Assembly (NCBI RefSeq): GCF_039613825.1
Contig: NZ_CP154826.1
Location: 1,550,001-1,614,000 of the forward strand
DNA length: 64,000 bases
Origin: Diaminobutyricibacter sp. McL0608
GTDB lineage: Bacteria; Actinomycetota; Actinomycetes; Actinomycetales; Microbacteriaceae
Direction: 5' to 3'
Made by a program: the position numbers and the translations under genes. This document shows positions 53,693-63,156 of the stretch, piece after piece. The notes under the pieces are model-generated. The model was not told the origin of the DNA. It made no database searches and saw nothing but the letters and a program-made list of their open reading frames with translations. Position 1 is the first letter of the stretch; every line of letters starts with the position of its first letter.

Positions 53693-54178
53693 CTACTCCT
53701 CGAAGGTGTTGACCATCGCGTGGGCTGCGCGCTCCAGATAGTTCCAGAGAGTCGCGTGCTGCAGCGGCGGAAGATCGAGCGACTCGACGGCCTCGCGCAT
53801 ATGCGTCAGCCAGCGGTCCCGCGCAGCCGGGTTGACCTTGAACGGGTGGTGGCGCATTCGCAGCCTCGGGTGTCCGCGCTGCTCACTGTAGGTGCCGGGG
53901 CCGCCCCAGTACTGTTCCAGGAACATCCGGAGCCGCTCCTCCGCGGGGCCGAGGTCGTCCTCCGGGTACATCGCCCGCAGCTCGGTGTCGGCTGCGACGC
54001 CGCGGTAGAACTCGGCGACGAGTCGGTGGAACGTCTCATGGCCGCCGACGAGCTCGTAGAACGTCCCTTCGACGCCGGGACCGTTCTCGCCGACGCGGAG
54101 CACGACCGGGCTCGGGCCGACCGAGGCGGATGCCGCGGTTTCGCTGGTGGGCTCGATCGGCCCGACGGGGATGGTCAT
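53693..54178 (-). CDS. glbO: Truncated hemoglobin, group II (GlbO-like)
   Basis: A 161-residue globin with a roughly 25-residue disordered start. [22 protein letters not shown] is helix [35 protein letters not shown] contains the group II Tyr/Trp-Gly-Gly motif and the proximal His in RMRHHPF, and [14 protein letters not shown] has TrpG8. Trh-O binds O2 tightly and is linked to redox or NO chemistry. The start lies 4 bases after the mscS stop (TGA cgat ATG), so it is translated from the same mRNA. Confidence 0.93.
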   Translation of the reverse strand: MTIPVGPIEPTSETAASASVGPSPVVLRVGENGPGVEGTFYELVGGHETFHRLVAEFYRGVAADTELRAMYPEDDLGPAEERLRMFLEQYWGGPGTYSEQRGHPRLRMRHHPFKVNPAARDRWLTHMREAVESLDLPPLQHATLWNYLERAAHAMVNTFEE

Positions 54179-54182
54179 ATCG

Positions 54183-55331
54183 TCAGTGCTCCGGTTTCGC
54201 GGGAGGCTTCGCGTCGGTGCGTGGAACCTTGACGGTCGGATCGACGACCGGCATCGACTGCGGGTCGGCGGGTGCTGGTGCTGGCGCGGCGGCACGACCG
54301 GAGACAGACGCTTGTGTCGCCGCCGCCTTGCGGGAGGCACGGGCTTTGCGACCCGTCGGCGCCTCGACGACAGCGACCGGCTTCGTGCGCGGCGGGCGGG
54401 CTCCGCTCACACTGCCTGCGCCGTCGAACCCGCTGAGCACGATGGTGTTCAGCGCCGGGAGCTTCACGTCCATCTCGTCGAGCGCCTCCTTGAGACGGAT
54501 CCGGAGTTCCCGCGAGACGTCGTCGCGTGCCGTCGAGCGGGTCTTGATGACGATGCGGAGCACGAGAGCGTCGGCCGAGATCGATTCGAGACCCCAGACC
54601 TCCGGCTTCTCGAGGATGCGTGATCGCCATTTCGGACTCGTCGCAAGAGCGTTCGCGGTCTCGAACATCTTCGCCTGGACGGCGTCGACGTCGGCCTCGT
54701 AGGGGACGGCGAGATCGATGATGACGCGCGCCCAGCCCTGTGACATGTTGCCGACCCGCAGGATCTCGCCGTTGCGAACGAACCACAGGGTGCCGTTGAC
54801 GTCGCGCACCTGGGTGACCCGGATTCCGACCGCCTCGACCACGCCGGTCGCCGCTCCGAGGTCGACGACGTCGCCCACCCCCAGCTGGTCCTCCATGACC
54901 ATGAAGAGACCGTTGAGCACGTCCTTGACGATGTTCTGTGCACCGAAACCGAGACCGGCACCGATCGCAGCGGTGAGCAGGGCGAGCGAGCCGAGCGCAT
55001 TCGGCGCGGCGGTGTTGATGACGAGGATGACGGCGATGATGCCGACCGTGACATTGACGACGTTGCTGAGGACCGTGCCGATGGTGCGGGTTCGCTGCAC
55101 CACCCTGACCGCGGCGAGCGGGGACGCGACGAGCGCCTGCGTGTCCTGCACGTTCTGCGTCTTCTTGACGCCGTTGACGATCTGACGCACCACGCGCCGG
55201 ATGACGATGCGGAGGATCCAGGCCAGGATGAACGCACCGACGATGATGCCGGCGATCTGTGCCAGGACCCAGCCCACGTCAGCCGCGTGGGCACCGAAGT
55301 CGGACCAGAAGTTAGACGTAGTGATCAACAT
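54183..55331 (-). CDS. Mechanosensitive channel, MscS family
   Basis: A 382-residue channel. The first helix is about 22-45, others lie near 85-108 and 112-133; the pore helix stretch is [33 protein letters not shown], with the beta domain [49 protein letters not shown]. The Ala/Pro-rich C-terminal extension of about 90 residues is beyond the usual MscS. It opens under membrane tension to release solutes. It is followed by the coupled globin gene. Confidence 0.92.
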   Translation of the reverse strand: MLITTSNFWSDFGAHAADVGWVLAQIAGIIVGAFILAWILRIVIRRVVRQIVNGVKKTQNVQDTQALVASPLAAVRVVQRTRTIGTVLSNVVNVTVGIIAVILVINTAAPNALGSLALLTAAIGAGLGFGAQNIVKDVLNGLFMVMEDQLGVGDVVDLGAATGVVEAVGIRVTQVRDVNGTLWFVRNGEILRVGNMSQGWARVIIDLAVPYEADVDAVQAKMFETANALATSPKWRSRILEKPEVWGLESISADALVLRIVIKTRSTARDDVSRELRIRLKEALDEMDVKLPALNTIVLSGFDGAGSVSGARPPRTKPVAVVEAPTGRKARASRKAAATQASVSGRAAAPAPAPADPQSMPVVDPTVKVPRTDAKPPAKPEH

Positions 55332-55376
55332 ACGGATGCAAGCTTATCGAGGGTGCTCTGCACGCCACCTGAGTCG

Positions 55377-56069
55377 TCACCGGGCGAGGAGCCCGTTCTC
55401 GTACGCGAAGATCACCGCGTGCACCCGGTCGCGCAGCTCCAGTTTCGCCAGCACACGGCCGACATGCGTCTTCACGGTCGACTCCGTGAGGTAGAACTTG
55501 CCGGCGATCTCGCCGTTCGAGAGCCCCTCGGCGATGGCCTGGAGGATCTCCCGTTCGCGCGGTGTCAGTGCGGCGATCGGATCGACGTCTGCACGGGCTG
55601 CTCCGGCGGCGGGCAGACGGTCCGAGAACAGGTCGAGCATCGCCTTGGTCACTCGGCTGGACACCGCGGCGTCGCCCGCCGCGACCGAACGGATCGCCTG
55701 GGTCAGTTCCGCGGGACGCACGTCTTTGAGGAGGAAGCCGCTCGCGCCGGCCCGTAAGCCGCCGAAGGCGTACTCATCGAGGTCGAACGTCGTGAGGATG
55801 ATGATGCGCGCCGCCGGGTCGGCAGCCACGATCCGCCGTGTCGCTTCGATCCCGTCGAGCCCGGGCATCCGCACATCCATCAAAATCACGTCCGGAGATG
55901 TTTCGACGGCCAGCCGGATCGCGGTCTCGCCGTCACCGGCTTCGCCGACGACGTTCAGGTCGGCCTCGGCTTCGAGCACCATGCGGAAGCCGAGTCGCAC
56001 AAGCGCCTGGTCGTCGACGATCAGGATGCGGATGGGTTGAGTGGGTTCGGTTGACGGAGTGTCGGTCAT
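55377..56069 (-). CDS. NarL/LuxR-family response regulator
   Basis: A 230-residue regulator with receiver (IRILIVDDQALVRLGFRMVLE, phosphoacceptor in DVILMDVRMPGLDG, Lys in FLLKDVRPAEL) and a C-terminal LuxR helix-turn-helix (LTPREREILQAIAEGLSNGEIAGKFYLTESTVKTHVGRVLAKL). It starts 3 bases after the histidine kinase stop, so it is the last gene of the ABC-ABC-HK-RR operon and the kinase is its partner. Confidence 0.94.
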   Translation of the reverse strand: MTDTPSTEPTQPIRILIVDDQALVRLGFRMVLEAEADLNVVGEAGDGETAIRLAVETSPDVILMDVRMPGLDGIEATRRIVAADPAARIIILTTFDLDEYAFGGLRAGASGFLLKDVRPAELTQAIRSVAAGDAAVSSRVTKAMLDLFSDRLPAAGAARADVDPIAALTPREREILQAIAEGLSNGEIAGKFYLTESTVKTHVGRVLAKLELRDRVHAVIFAYENGLLAR

Positions 56070-56072
56070 CGT

Positions 56073-57344
56073 CTAGTCCTCGGTCGACAGGGCTCGGAAT
56101 TCGGCGCGGAGACGCCAGCCGCCGGGGGCGCGCGGTCCCGCTTCGACGGTGCCGCCGTACAGGGCGACACGTTCGCGGATGCCGAGCAGCCCGCGGCCCG
56201 CGCCCTGGTCGGCGGGCGTGTGCACCGTGGCGTCGTCATCGACCGTCACCGTCACGGTCTCCGGCGAGTAGGCAATCACGACGTCGACAGTGGATGCTGC
56301 CGGTGCGTAACGCAGGACGTTCGTCAGAGCCTCCTGGACGATGCGATAGACGGCGAGCTGCTGTCCGGTGTCGGCCGGAGGGACGCCCGTCGCCCGGAAC
56401 CGCACAGGAAGGCCCGCCGCGCGGAACGTCTCGACGAGGCTCGCGAGGTCCTCGGCGCCGGGCTGGGGGCCGCGCACCGCATCCGTGCCGTCGTCTTCGC
56501 TGAGTACCCCCAGCATCCGCCGCATGTCGCCGAGCGCCGAGCGACCGGTCTCCGCGACCTGGCGCATCGCATCCGCGGATCGCTCCGGCGCGGTCGCGGT
56601 GAGCGCCGCAGAGCCGTCGGCCAGGGTGATCATGACGGTCAGACTGTGCGAGACGATGTCGTGCATCTCGCGGGCGATTCGTGAGCGTTCGGCCGCGGTC
56701 GCGATCGTGGCCTGCTGATCGCGTTCGCGTGCGAGTTGCCCTGCCCGCTCGATGAGCGCCTGGAGGTAGCGTCGCCGGTTGCCGATGTTGATCGCGATCA
56801 CGACGACGAGCAGCGCCAGCACGACGACCTGGATGAACGCGTTCACCGGGGGAGCGGACAGCGGCGCCACGTCGGTGTTGCCGTGCAGGACCTCGAAGGT
56901 CACGCCGGCGAGTGCGGTGACCGCGCAGAGCACCCCGTAGGCGATCCAGCCTTCGCGCGTGGAGCGGTAGACCGCGACCGCGTAGAGCCCGAAGAGCGCG
57001 GCCAGGAAATCGAAGTCGCGGCCGACGAGCACCAGTGCGAACATCGCCGCGAGGCCGATGCCCAGGACGACCCAGGGGCGGTAGCGGCGGAACAGCAGGG
57101 CGACCGCGCACAGTACGGCCAGCGCGAGGGGCACGACGACCGACGCGACGGTCGTCGGGGTTCCGGCGCGCTGAGCGAACGACGACCCGGCCGCACCCAG
57201 CAGGTAGAACCCGGCGATGAGGGAATCGACCAGCCACGGGTGGCGCGCCCAGAACTGCCGGATCACACCCGGAGGCTTGGGCAGACGCAGATCTCCCTCG
57301 GCGGGCGAAGCCGGCCCGCCGAGGGAGAGGTCGTGTTGCGTCAT
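56073..57344 (-). CDS. Sensor histidine kinase, NarL partner (HisKA_3)
   Basis: A 423-residue membrane kinase. Four or five helices lie in residues about 35-205; the dimerisation/phosphoacceptor box AAERSRIAREMHDIVSHSLTVMI contains the His, and the ATP domain shows YRIVQEALTNVLRYAP (N box) and GAGRGLLGIRERVALYGG. No large sensor loop is visible, so it probably senses within the membrane, as kinases paired with ABC transporters often do. The ATG at 57344 excludes an Arg/Ser-rich shadow extension. Confidence 0.92.
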   Translation of the reverse strand: MTQHDLSLGGPASPAEGDLRLPKPPGVIRQFWARHPWLVDSLIAGFYLLGAAGSSFAQRAGTPTTVASVVVPLALAVLCAVALLFRRYRPWVVLGIGLAAMFALVLVGRDFDFLAALFGLYAVAVYRSTREGWIAYGVLCAVTALAGVTFEVLHGNTDVAPLSAPPVNAFIQVVVLALLVVVIAINIGNRRRYLQALIERAGQLARERDQQATIATAAERSRIAREMHDIVSHSLTVMITLADGSAALTATAPERSADAMRQVAETGRSALGDMRRMLGVLSEDDGTDAVRGPQPGAEDLASLVETFRAAGLPVRFRATGVPPADTGQQLAVYRIVQEALTNVLRYAPAASTVDVVIAYSPETVTVTVDDDATVHTPADQGAGRGLLGIRERVALYGGTVEAGPRAPGGWRLRAEFRALSTED

Positions 57345-57354
57345 GCTGTGGACT

Positions 57355-58179
57355 TTACGCGTCCCGGCGCTTGAGGAGGATCGCACCCGCGACGAGTGAG
57401 ACGACGGCCCAGCCCACGACGACGAGGATCTGCTGCCAGGTCTCGAGGGTGCTCGCGCCACCGAAGCCGCTGAGTCCGAACGACGAGAGACCGGCGTTCA
57501 TCATCAGGTAGGGGGCGGTGTCGTGCATCCACTGCAGCGGGGCGATCGTGAAGACGATCGGGAGCAGCAGGATCGCGCCGAGCGCGGCCGCGATTCCACC
57601 TGCGCTCGCCCGCAGGATCGCGCCGAGACCGAGCGCGAAGACAGACACGATCGCAAGGTAGAGCGCGCCACCCAGGATGTGCAGGATCATGTCGTTCTCG
57701 AACAGCGAGGCGTGGAAGCCCTTGGAAGCGAGGATGGGCGATGCTGCGAGGAACGCGGCAGTGGATGCGACCACACCGACGACGAACGACGAGACGAGCA
57801 GGACTGCGGCTTTCGCCCACAGCGCCGGCAGCCGGCGCGGAACCGCCGTCAGCGTCGAACGGATCATGCCCGTCGAGTACTCGCCACTGATGACGAGGAC
57901 ACCGAGCACGGCGATCACCAACTGCCCGAAGAAGACCCCGAACAGCGATGCCTCCCGCACCACCGACGCCTGGGCGGCGGCAGGGACGACCCCGTCTGCG
58001 GCAGGGATTCCGAGACCCAGCAGGACGGCGAGTCCGACGGAGACCGCGATGACGATCGCGAACGACCAGAGCGTCGAGCGCAGGCTGCGCAGTTTGATCC
58101 ACTCGGATCGCAGGACGCGCGGGAAGGTCAGCCGACCTGTGCCGGCGGTGCGGTCGTAGGTGAGGGTTGCGGTGGTCAT
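57355..58179 (-). CDS. ABC-2 type permease
   Basis: A 274-residue permease with six helices. FPRVLRSEWIKLRSLRSTLW is the usual cytoplasmic start of ABC-2 permeases, and VISGEYSTGMIRSTLTAVPRRLPALWAKAAVLL the coupling segment after helix 2. It overlaps the ATPase gene by four bases and lies 10 bases before the kinase gene. It exports an unknown compound or confers self-protection, e.g. against a peptide antibiotic. Confidence 0.9.
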   Translation of the reverse strand: MTTATLTYDRTAGTGRLTFPRVLRSEWIKLRSLRSTLWSFAIVIAVSVGLAVLLGLGIPAADGVVPAAAQASVVREASLFGVFFGQLVIAVLGVLVISGEYSTGMIRSTLTAVPRRLPALWAKAAVLLVSSFVVGVVASTAAFLAASPILASKGFHASLFENDMILHILGGALYLAIVSVFALGLGAILRASAGGIAAALGAILLLPIVFTIAPLQWMHDTAPYLMMNAGLSSFGLSGFGGASTLETWQQILVVVGWAVVSLVAGAILLKRRDA

Positions 58180-59087
58180 CGGGAGATCTCCGTCCGGTAT
58201 TCGACGTCGTCCTGGGTGAGGGCGAGGTAGGCCTCTTCGAGCGAAGCGTTGATGGGGGTGAGCTCATGGAGCACGATGCCGGCCTGGGCCGCCGCCTCGC
58301 CGACCTGGGCGGAGGTGAGTCCGCCGACTTCGAGGAGCTGCGACTCGACACCGGTGACGGTCACATCCGGGCCTGCGACGAGGTTGGCCAGCAGATCGGG
58401 TTGCGGGGTACGGACCCGGACCGCGTTGCGTGTGGCGCCGGTCAGGATGTCCTGAACCGGGGCATCCGCGAGGATCCGTCCGCGACCGAGCACGATGATG
58501 TGGTCGGCGGTCTGGGCCATCTCGGTCATCAGGTGCGAGGAGAGGAAGACCGTGCGGCCCTCGGCGGCGAGCTGGCGGGCCAGCTGACGCACCCAGAGAA
58601 CGCCTTCGGGGTCGAGACCGTTGACCGGCTCGTCGAGGATGAGCGTCGCCGGGTCGCCGAGCATCGCCGCGGCGATACCGAGACGCTGGCCCATGCCGAG
58701 CGAGAAGCCGCCGACACGCTTGCTCGCGACCGCTTCGAGGCCGGTCATCGCGATCACCTCGTGCACCCGCTTGCGGGCGATGCCGTGCGTGGCGGCCATG
58801 GCCAGCAGGTGGTTGTATGCCGTGCGACCGGTGTGGACGGCCTTGGCGTCGAGGAGGGCGCCCACTTCGTGGAGTGGCGCCCGATGGTCCACATAGCGCT
58901 TGCCGTTGACCAGCGCATTGCCGTGGGTCGGGCGGTCGAGCCCGACGATCATGCGCATCGTGGTCGACTTGCCGGCACCGTTCGGGCCGAGGAAGCCGGT
59001 CACTTTACCTGGCTGCACTGTTGCGCTGATGTCGTTGACGGCGGTCTTCGCGCCGTACGTCTTGGTCAGTCGTTCGAGTTGGATCAT
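58176..59087 (-). CDS. ABC transporter ATPase (drug/peptide exporter type)
   Basis: A 303-residue ATPase with GPNGAGKSTTMRMIVGLDRPTHG, signature FSLGMGQRLGIAAAML, Walker B LILDEPVNGLDPEGV and a C-terminal domain typical of exporters of the DrrA/BcrA type. The signature has Leu-Gly-Met-Gly-Gln in place of the usual Ser-Gly-Gly, as is common in this subgroup. TAGGCT 7 bases before the ATG suggests a leaderless operon promoter. The other three operon genes follow. Confidence 0.93.
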   Translation of the reverse strand: MIQLERLTKTYGAKTAVNDISATVQPGKVTGFLGPNGAGKSTTMRMIVGLDRPTHGNALVNGKRYVDHRAPLHEVGALLDAKAVHTGRTAYNHLLAMAATHGIARKRVHEVIAMTGLEAVASKRVGGFSLGMGQRLGIAAAMLGDPATLILDEPVNGLDPEGVLWVRQLARQLAAEGRTVFLSSHLMTEMAQTADHIIVLGRGRILADAPVQDILTGATRNAVRVRTPQPDLLANLVAGPDVTVTGVESQLLEVGGLTSAQVGEAAAQAGIVLHELTPINASLEEAYLALTQDDVEYRTEISR

Positions 59088-59144
59088 GCCTTCGAGCCTA
59101 GGAAAGGCTCGCGTTCGCCGAATCCGCCGCAAGGCCGGTCTTGA

Positions 59145-59184
59145 CGACGGATGCGGTGGTACCGCAGTACCACCGAATCCGTCG
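59145..59184 (-). terminator. Terminator of pepN
   Basis: A stem of 18 pairs with one mismatch (59145-59162 with 59167-59184; GGTGGTAC/GTACCACC next to the loop) and the 4-base loop CGCA, 10 bases after the pepN stop. It separates pepN from the ABC operon on the same strand. Confidence 0.75.
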
Positions 59185-59194
59185 CAGGTGCTGC

Positions 59195-61738
59195 CTAGGA
59201 GGCGTCCTTCGCCTGAGCGGCGAGAGCGCGCTCGACGCCGGCCAGGTTCTCGACGACCAGACGGCGCAGTGCCGCAGGTTCCGGGTTGGCGTCGAGCCAG
59301 GCCCGGGTCGCGTCGCGGAGCTCGGTGTTCGCCAGCGGCGCCGGGTACATGCCCGCGACGAGGTACTCGGCGATCTTGTAGCTGCGCGAGGTCCAGATCT
59401 CCTGCAGAGACTCGAAGTACGGGCGGATGAACGCGGCGACCACGTTCTTGTCTGCCGCGCGCTGGAAGCCGAGGCCCGTGAATCGCACGATCGTGTTGGG
59501 AAGTGCATCCGAGCCGAAGACCGAGTCCCAGGCCGCCTGCTTGCCCTCGAGGCTCGGGATCGACGCGGCCGCCTGGGCGGCGAACTGTGCGCCGTTCGCG
59601 GTGTTGTCCGCCGCGAGAGCCGCATCGATCTCCGCCGTGCCCGCCTTGCCGCCCGCGGCGAGCGCGACCAGCAGCTCCCAGGCGAGGTCGGTGTCGACCT
59701 CGAGGCCGTCGAGCTTCGTCGATCCGTCGCGCAGGGCGGCGACCGTCGCCAGCTGCTCCTCCGTCGAGGCGAGCGCTGCGAAGAACTTGACGAACTGGAA
59801 CTGGGCGTCGCTGCCGGCGTCCGCCTGCTCGGCGAGCGTCCACAGAGCCGAGGCGGCCTCCTCGGAGGTCGCCTTCTGGCGGTCGGGCGCGACATACGCG
59901 CCCGCGGCCAGCACGAGCTGGTTGAGCGTGGTGCGAATGGTCGTCGACTCGGACTCGGAAGCGATGTTGCCGAGCACCAGGCGCACGTAGTCGCTCGCCT
60001 TCGTCTCCGCGTCACGAGTAGCATCCCACACGGCACCCCAGACAAGCGAGCGCGCCAGCGGGCTCTCGATCTTCGCGAGGTGCTCGATCGCGACCGCGAG
60101 CGACTCGTCGTCGAGACGGATCTTCGCGTAGGCGAGGTCGTCGTCGTTGATGAGGACCAGGTCGGGCCGCGTGAGTCCGACGAGCTCGGCGACGTCGGTA
60201 CGCTCGCCGTCGACGTCCAGCTCGACGCGGTGCTCACGCACGAGGGCACCGTCCACCAGGTTGTAGAACCCGATGGCGAGGCGGTGCGGGCGGATGGTCG
60301 GGTAGTCGGCCGCCGCGGACTGGAGCACCGAGAACGCGGTGATCACGCCATCCGGATCCACCGTGAGCTCCGGACGGAGCGTGTTGACGCCCGCGGTCTC
60401 GAGCCACTTCTTCGACCAGTCGGCGAGGTCGCGGCCGCTCTTCTCCTCGAGCTGCACGAGAAGGTCGCGGAGTTCGGTGTTGCCGTGGGCGTTCTCCTTG
60501 AAGTACGCGCTCACGCCGGCGAGGAAGTCGTCCTGGCCGACCCAGGCGACGAGCTGCTTGAGCACCGAGGCGCCCTTCGCGTAGGTGATGCCGTCGAAGT
60601 TGACCTGGACATCTTCGAGGTCGTTGATGGTCGCGACGATCGGGTGGGTCGACGGCAGCTGGTCCTGGCGGTAGGCCCAGCTCTTCTCCATCGCGGCGAA
60701 CGTGGTCCAGGCTTCGTGCCACTCGGTGGCCTCGGCCGTGGCGAGCGTCGACGCGTACTCGGCGAACGACTCGTTGAGCCACAGGTCGTTCCACCACTTC
60801 ATGGTCACGAGGTCGCCGAACCACATGTGGGCGAGCTCGTGCAGGATCGTGACGACGCGACGCTCCTTGATTGCGTCGGTCACCTTCGACCGGAACACGT
60901 AGGTCTCGGTGAACGTCACCGCTCCGGCGTTCTCCATGGCCCCCGCGTTGAACTCGGGCACGAACAGCTGGTCATACTTCTCGAACGGGTACGCGTAGTC
61001 GAACTTCTCCTCGTAGAACGCGAAGCCTTCCCGCGTCTTCTCGAAGATGTAGTCGGCGTCGAGATACTCGGCGAGGCTCTTGCGTGCGAAGACGCCGAGG
61101 GGGATGGTGCGGCCATCGCGGCTCGTGAGCTCGCTGCGGACCGACTCGTACGGGCCGGCGACGAGCGCGGTGATGTAGGAGGAGATCACGGGAGATGGCG
61201 CGAACGTCCAGGTCCGGGCGCCTTCGTGCGCGGCCACCGGCTCCGGCGTCGGCGAGTTGCTGACGACCTGCCAGTGCGCGGGAGCGGTGACCGTGAACTG
61301 GAACGTGGCCTTCAGGTCGGGCTGCTCGAACACCGCGAACATGCGGCGCGAGTCCGGAACCTCGAACTGGCTGTAGAGGTAGACCTCGCCGTCGACCGGG
61401 TCGACGAAGCGGTGCAGGCCCTCACCGGTGTTCGTGTAGATGGCGTCGGCCACCACAGTGAGTTCGTTCTCGACCTGGAGGCCGTCGAGCTGGATACGCA
61501 CCCCGTCGCTGACCGTCGCCGGATCGAGTTCGACGCCGTTGAGGGTCACCGAATGCACGGTCCTCGTGATGGCGTCGATGAAGGTGGAGGCTCCGTCGGC
61601 GGCACCGAAGCGGACCGTCGTAGTACTACGGAACGTCTCCGGTCCCGTCGTCAGGTCGAGATCGACCTGGTAGTCATAGGTGCGGATGAGCGCTGCGCGC
61701 TCCTGTGCTTCGACACGGGTGAGGTTCTCTCCGGGCAA
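59195..61738 (-). CDS. pepN: Aminopeptidase N (M1 family)
   Basis: An 847-residue zinc aminopeptidase. GAMENAGAVTF (about 266-276) recognises the substrate N-terminus; HELAHMWFGDLVTMKWWNDLWLNESFAEY is the HExxH-x18-E zinc site (about 300-323); the C-terminal ERAP-like helical domain (from about 520) is complete. It cleaves N-terminal residues from peptides in the cytoplasm. The TTG at 61738 is chosen because AAGGAG lies 6-7 bases upstream; the longer frame has no ribosome site. pepN and rpiB-nei are also neighbours in Mycobacterium tuberculosis. Confidence 0.95.
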   Translation of the reverse strand: MPGENLTRVEAQERAALIRTYDYQVDLDLTTGPETFRSTTTVRFGAADGASTFIDAITRTVHSVTLNGVELDPATVSDGVRIQLDGLQVENELTVVADAIYTNTGEGLHRFVDPVDGEVYLYSQFEVPDSRRMFAVFEQPDLKATFQFTVTAPAHWQVVSNSPTPEPVAAHEGARTWTFAPSPVISSYITALVAGPYESVRSELTSRDGRTIPLGVFARKSLAEYLDADYIFEKTREGFAFYEEKFDYAYPFEKYDQLFVPEFNAGAMENAGAVTFTETYVFRSKVTDAIKERRVVTILHELAHMWFGDLVTMKWWNDLWLNESFAEYASTLATAEATEWHEAWTTFAAMEKSWAYRQDQLPSTHPIVATINDLEDVQVNFDGITYAKGASVLKQLVAWVGQDDFLAGVSAYFKENAHGNTELRDLLVQLEEKSGRDLADWSKKWLETAGVNTLRPELTVDPDGVITAFSVLQSAAADYPTIRPHRLAIGFYNLVDGALVREHRVELDVDGERTDVAELVGLTRPDLVLINDDDLAYAKIRLDDESLAVAIEHLAKIESPLARSLVWGAVWDATRDAETKASDYVRLVLGNIASESESTTIRTTLNQLVLAAGAYVAPDRQKATSEEAASALWTLAEQADAGSDAQFQFVKFFAALASTEEQLATVAALRDGSTKLDGLEVDTDLAWELLVALAAGGKAGTAEIDAALAADNTANGAQFAAQAAASIPSLEGKQAAWDSVFGSDALPNTIVRFTGLGFQRAADKNVVAAFIRPYFESLQEIWTSRSYKIAEYLVAGMYPAPLANTELRDATRAWLDANPEPAALRRLVVENLAGVERALAAQAKDAS

Positions 61739-61849
61739 CGCTGACTCCTTCGGTATGCGCTTGTGGCGTGGGATGGGATCCAACACACCACCCTATGTGA
61801 CGCGCAGACCACCGCCGTCGGCCGCGATGCGCCGACGATCCGATCGGAC

Positions 61850-62536
61850 TCAGGCGACGAAGGGCGAACCGATCGGCTCCCGCACCGTCGAGTCGGCGGG
61901 CTGCTCGAGCGCGATGAAACGCTTGCTCACCTCGATCGTGGACACGAGCAGCGACCGGAGTCGCTCATCCCGGTCCTCCACGAAGGCGTGTGCGATGCCG
62001 TCGACAGCACTGAGCACCAGCGCCTGCGTCTGACGCGGTGTCGTCGACTCCGGCAGCTTCGTCTGGTAGCGGCCGAGGAATTCGCGAGCCCAGGATTCGG
62101 CGCCCGGCGCCGAATGGAGAGCGTCGGCGATCGGAGCCTCGGTTCCGCTCGGTGCTCCGCCCATCCGTGTCAGAACTGCATCGCAGACGATCGCACCGAC
62201 CGCGAGCGAGTCCTGTCTGGCCTCGGAGGCGATGGGAAGTGCGGCCGACGCCACGTGCAGCGCGATGATGATCTCGAGTCGCGGATCGTTGGTCGTGAGT
62301 CCTATCACCGACGGGATGAGCGGCGCCAGCGTGCTGCGGGCCTTGTTGGAGATCGTGTCGTTCACCGCCCGCGCGAGATTCGCCAGCCCCGGATGGGTGC
62401 AGGACGGATGGTCGCTCCAGCGTTCGCCCGCGAGGTACGAGGCGAACTCCATGAAGCACGCGCCCCGGCGGGGGTTTCGGTGCTTTCCGGCGGAGAGGAT
62501 GGGAACGAGGACTTCTGGAACCGATGAAGTGGGCAT
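61850..62536 (-). CDS. Hypothetical protein, 228 aa
   Basis: A soluble, mostly helical protein with a conserved-looking N-terminal block NPRRGACFMEFASYLAGERWSDHPSCTHPGLANLARAVND and hydrophobic helices in the middle. I know no family. In M. tuberculosis the gene between pepN and rpiB is a DsbA-type oxidoreductase, but no CPxC motif occurs here. GGAGG is 10 bases before the ATG. Confidence 0.75.
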   Translation of the reverse strand: MPTSSVPEVLVPILSAGKHRNPRRGACFMEFASYLAGERWSDHPSCTHPGLANLARAVNDTISNKARSTLAPLIPSVIGLTTNDPRLEIIIALHVASAALPIASEARQDSLAVGAIVCDAVLTRMGGAPSGTEAPIADALHSAPGAESWAREFLGRYQTKLPESTTPRQTQALVLSAVDGIAHAFVEDRDERLRSLLVSTIEVSKRFIALEQPADSTVREPIGSPFVA

Positions 62537-62656
62537 CTGGCGCCTCCGCGCAATTAGACCGTTGTATCCGACTCTGCTCCTTGTGGCCGCGAAGATCAAT
62601 GGTCTCCTGCTGTGAACCAGCCCGATGATGACGGTGGCCCCTCATAAACTGGTCGA

Positions 62657-63145
62657 ATGCGCATCCATATCGCCACCGATCACGCCGGTCTCGACTTCAG
62701 CACGCACCTCAAGAAGCACCTCACCGAGGCCGGGCACGAAGTGATCGACCACGGGCCGACCGAATACGACCCGCTCGACGACTACCCGGCGTTCTGCATC
62801 AATGCGGCCAAGGGCGTCGTCGCCGACCAGCAGGCGGGCACGCAGGCGCTGGGTGTCGTCTTCGGCGGCTCCGGCAACGGCGAGCAGATCGCAGCCAACA
62901 AGGTGCACGGCGTGCGTGCCGCTCTCGTCTGGAACCTCAGCACGGCAGAGCTCGCCCGGCAGCACAACGACGCGAACGTGATCTCGATCGGCGCTCGTCA
63001 GCACACGATCGAGGAGGCGACGGGCTTCATCGACGCCTTCATCGCCGAACCGTTCTCGTTCGAGGAGCGCCATGTGCGCCGCATCGGCCAGCTGGCCGAA
63101 TACGAGGCCACCGGCACCATCGCGGGCAAGCACGTCGACGCATAA
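62657..63145 (+). CDS. rpiB: Ribose-5-phosphate isomerase B
   Basis: A 162-residue isomerase of the RpiB/LacAB family interconverting ribose-5-P and ribulose-5-P. MRIHIATDHAGLDFSTHLKKHL binds the phosphate, VVFGGSGNGEQIAANKVHGVRAALVWN forms the active site. The Cys of the E. coli enzyme is Ser-Gly here, as in mycobacterial RpiB, which uses a Glu as base (GNGEQ). TAAACT lies exactly 6 bases before the ATG, a leaderless start. nei follows 11 bases after the stop. Confidence 0.94.
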   Translation: MRIHIATDHAGLDFSTHLKKHLTEAGHEVIDHGPTEYDPLDDYPAFCINAAKGVVADQQAGTQALGVVFGGSGNGEQIAANKVHGVRAALVWNLSTAELARQHNDANVISIGARQHTIEEATGFIDAFIAEPFSFEERHVRRIGQLAEYEATGTIAGKHVDA

Positions 63146-63156
63146 GGGAGCAGCCG

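Noticed and set aside
59141-61744. 867-codon plus-strand frame across pepN
   Set aside because: Mirror frame of pepN caused by GC-rich codon bias; pepN itself has all M1 catalytic motifs.
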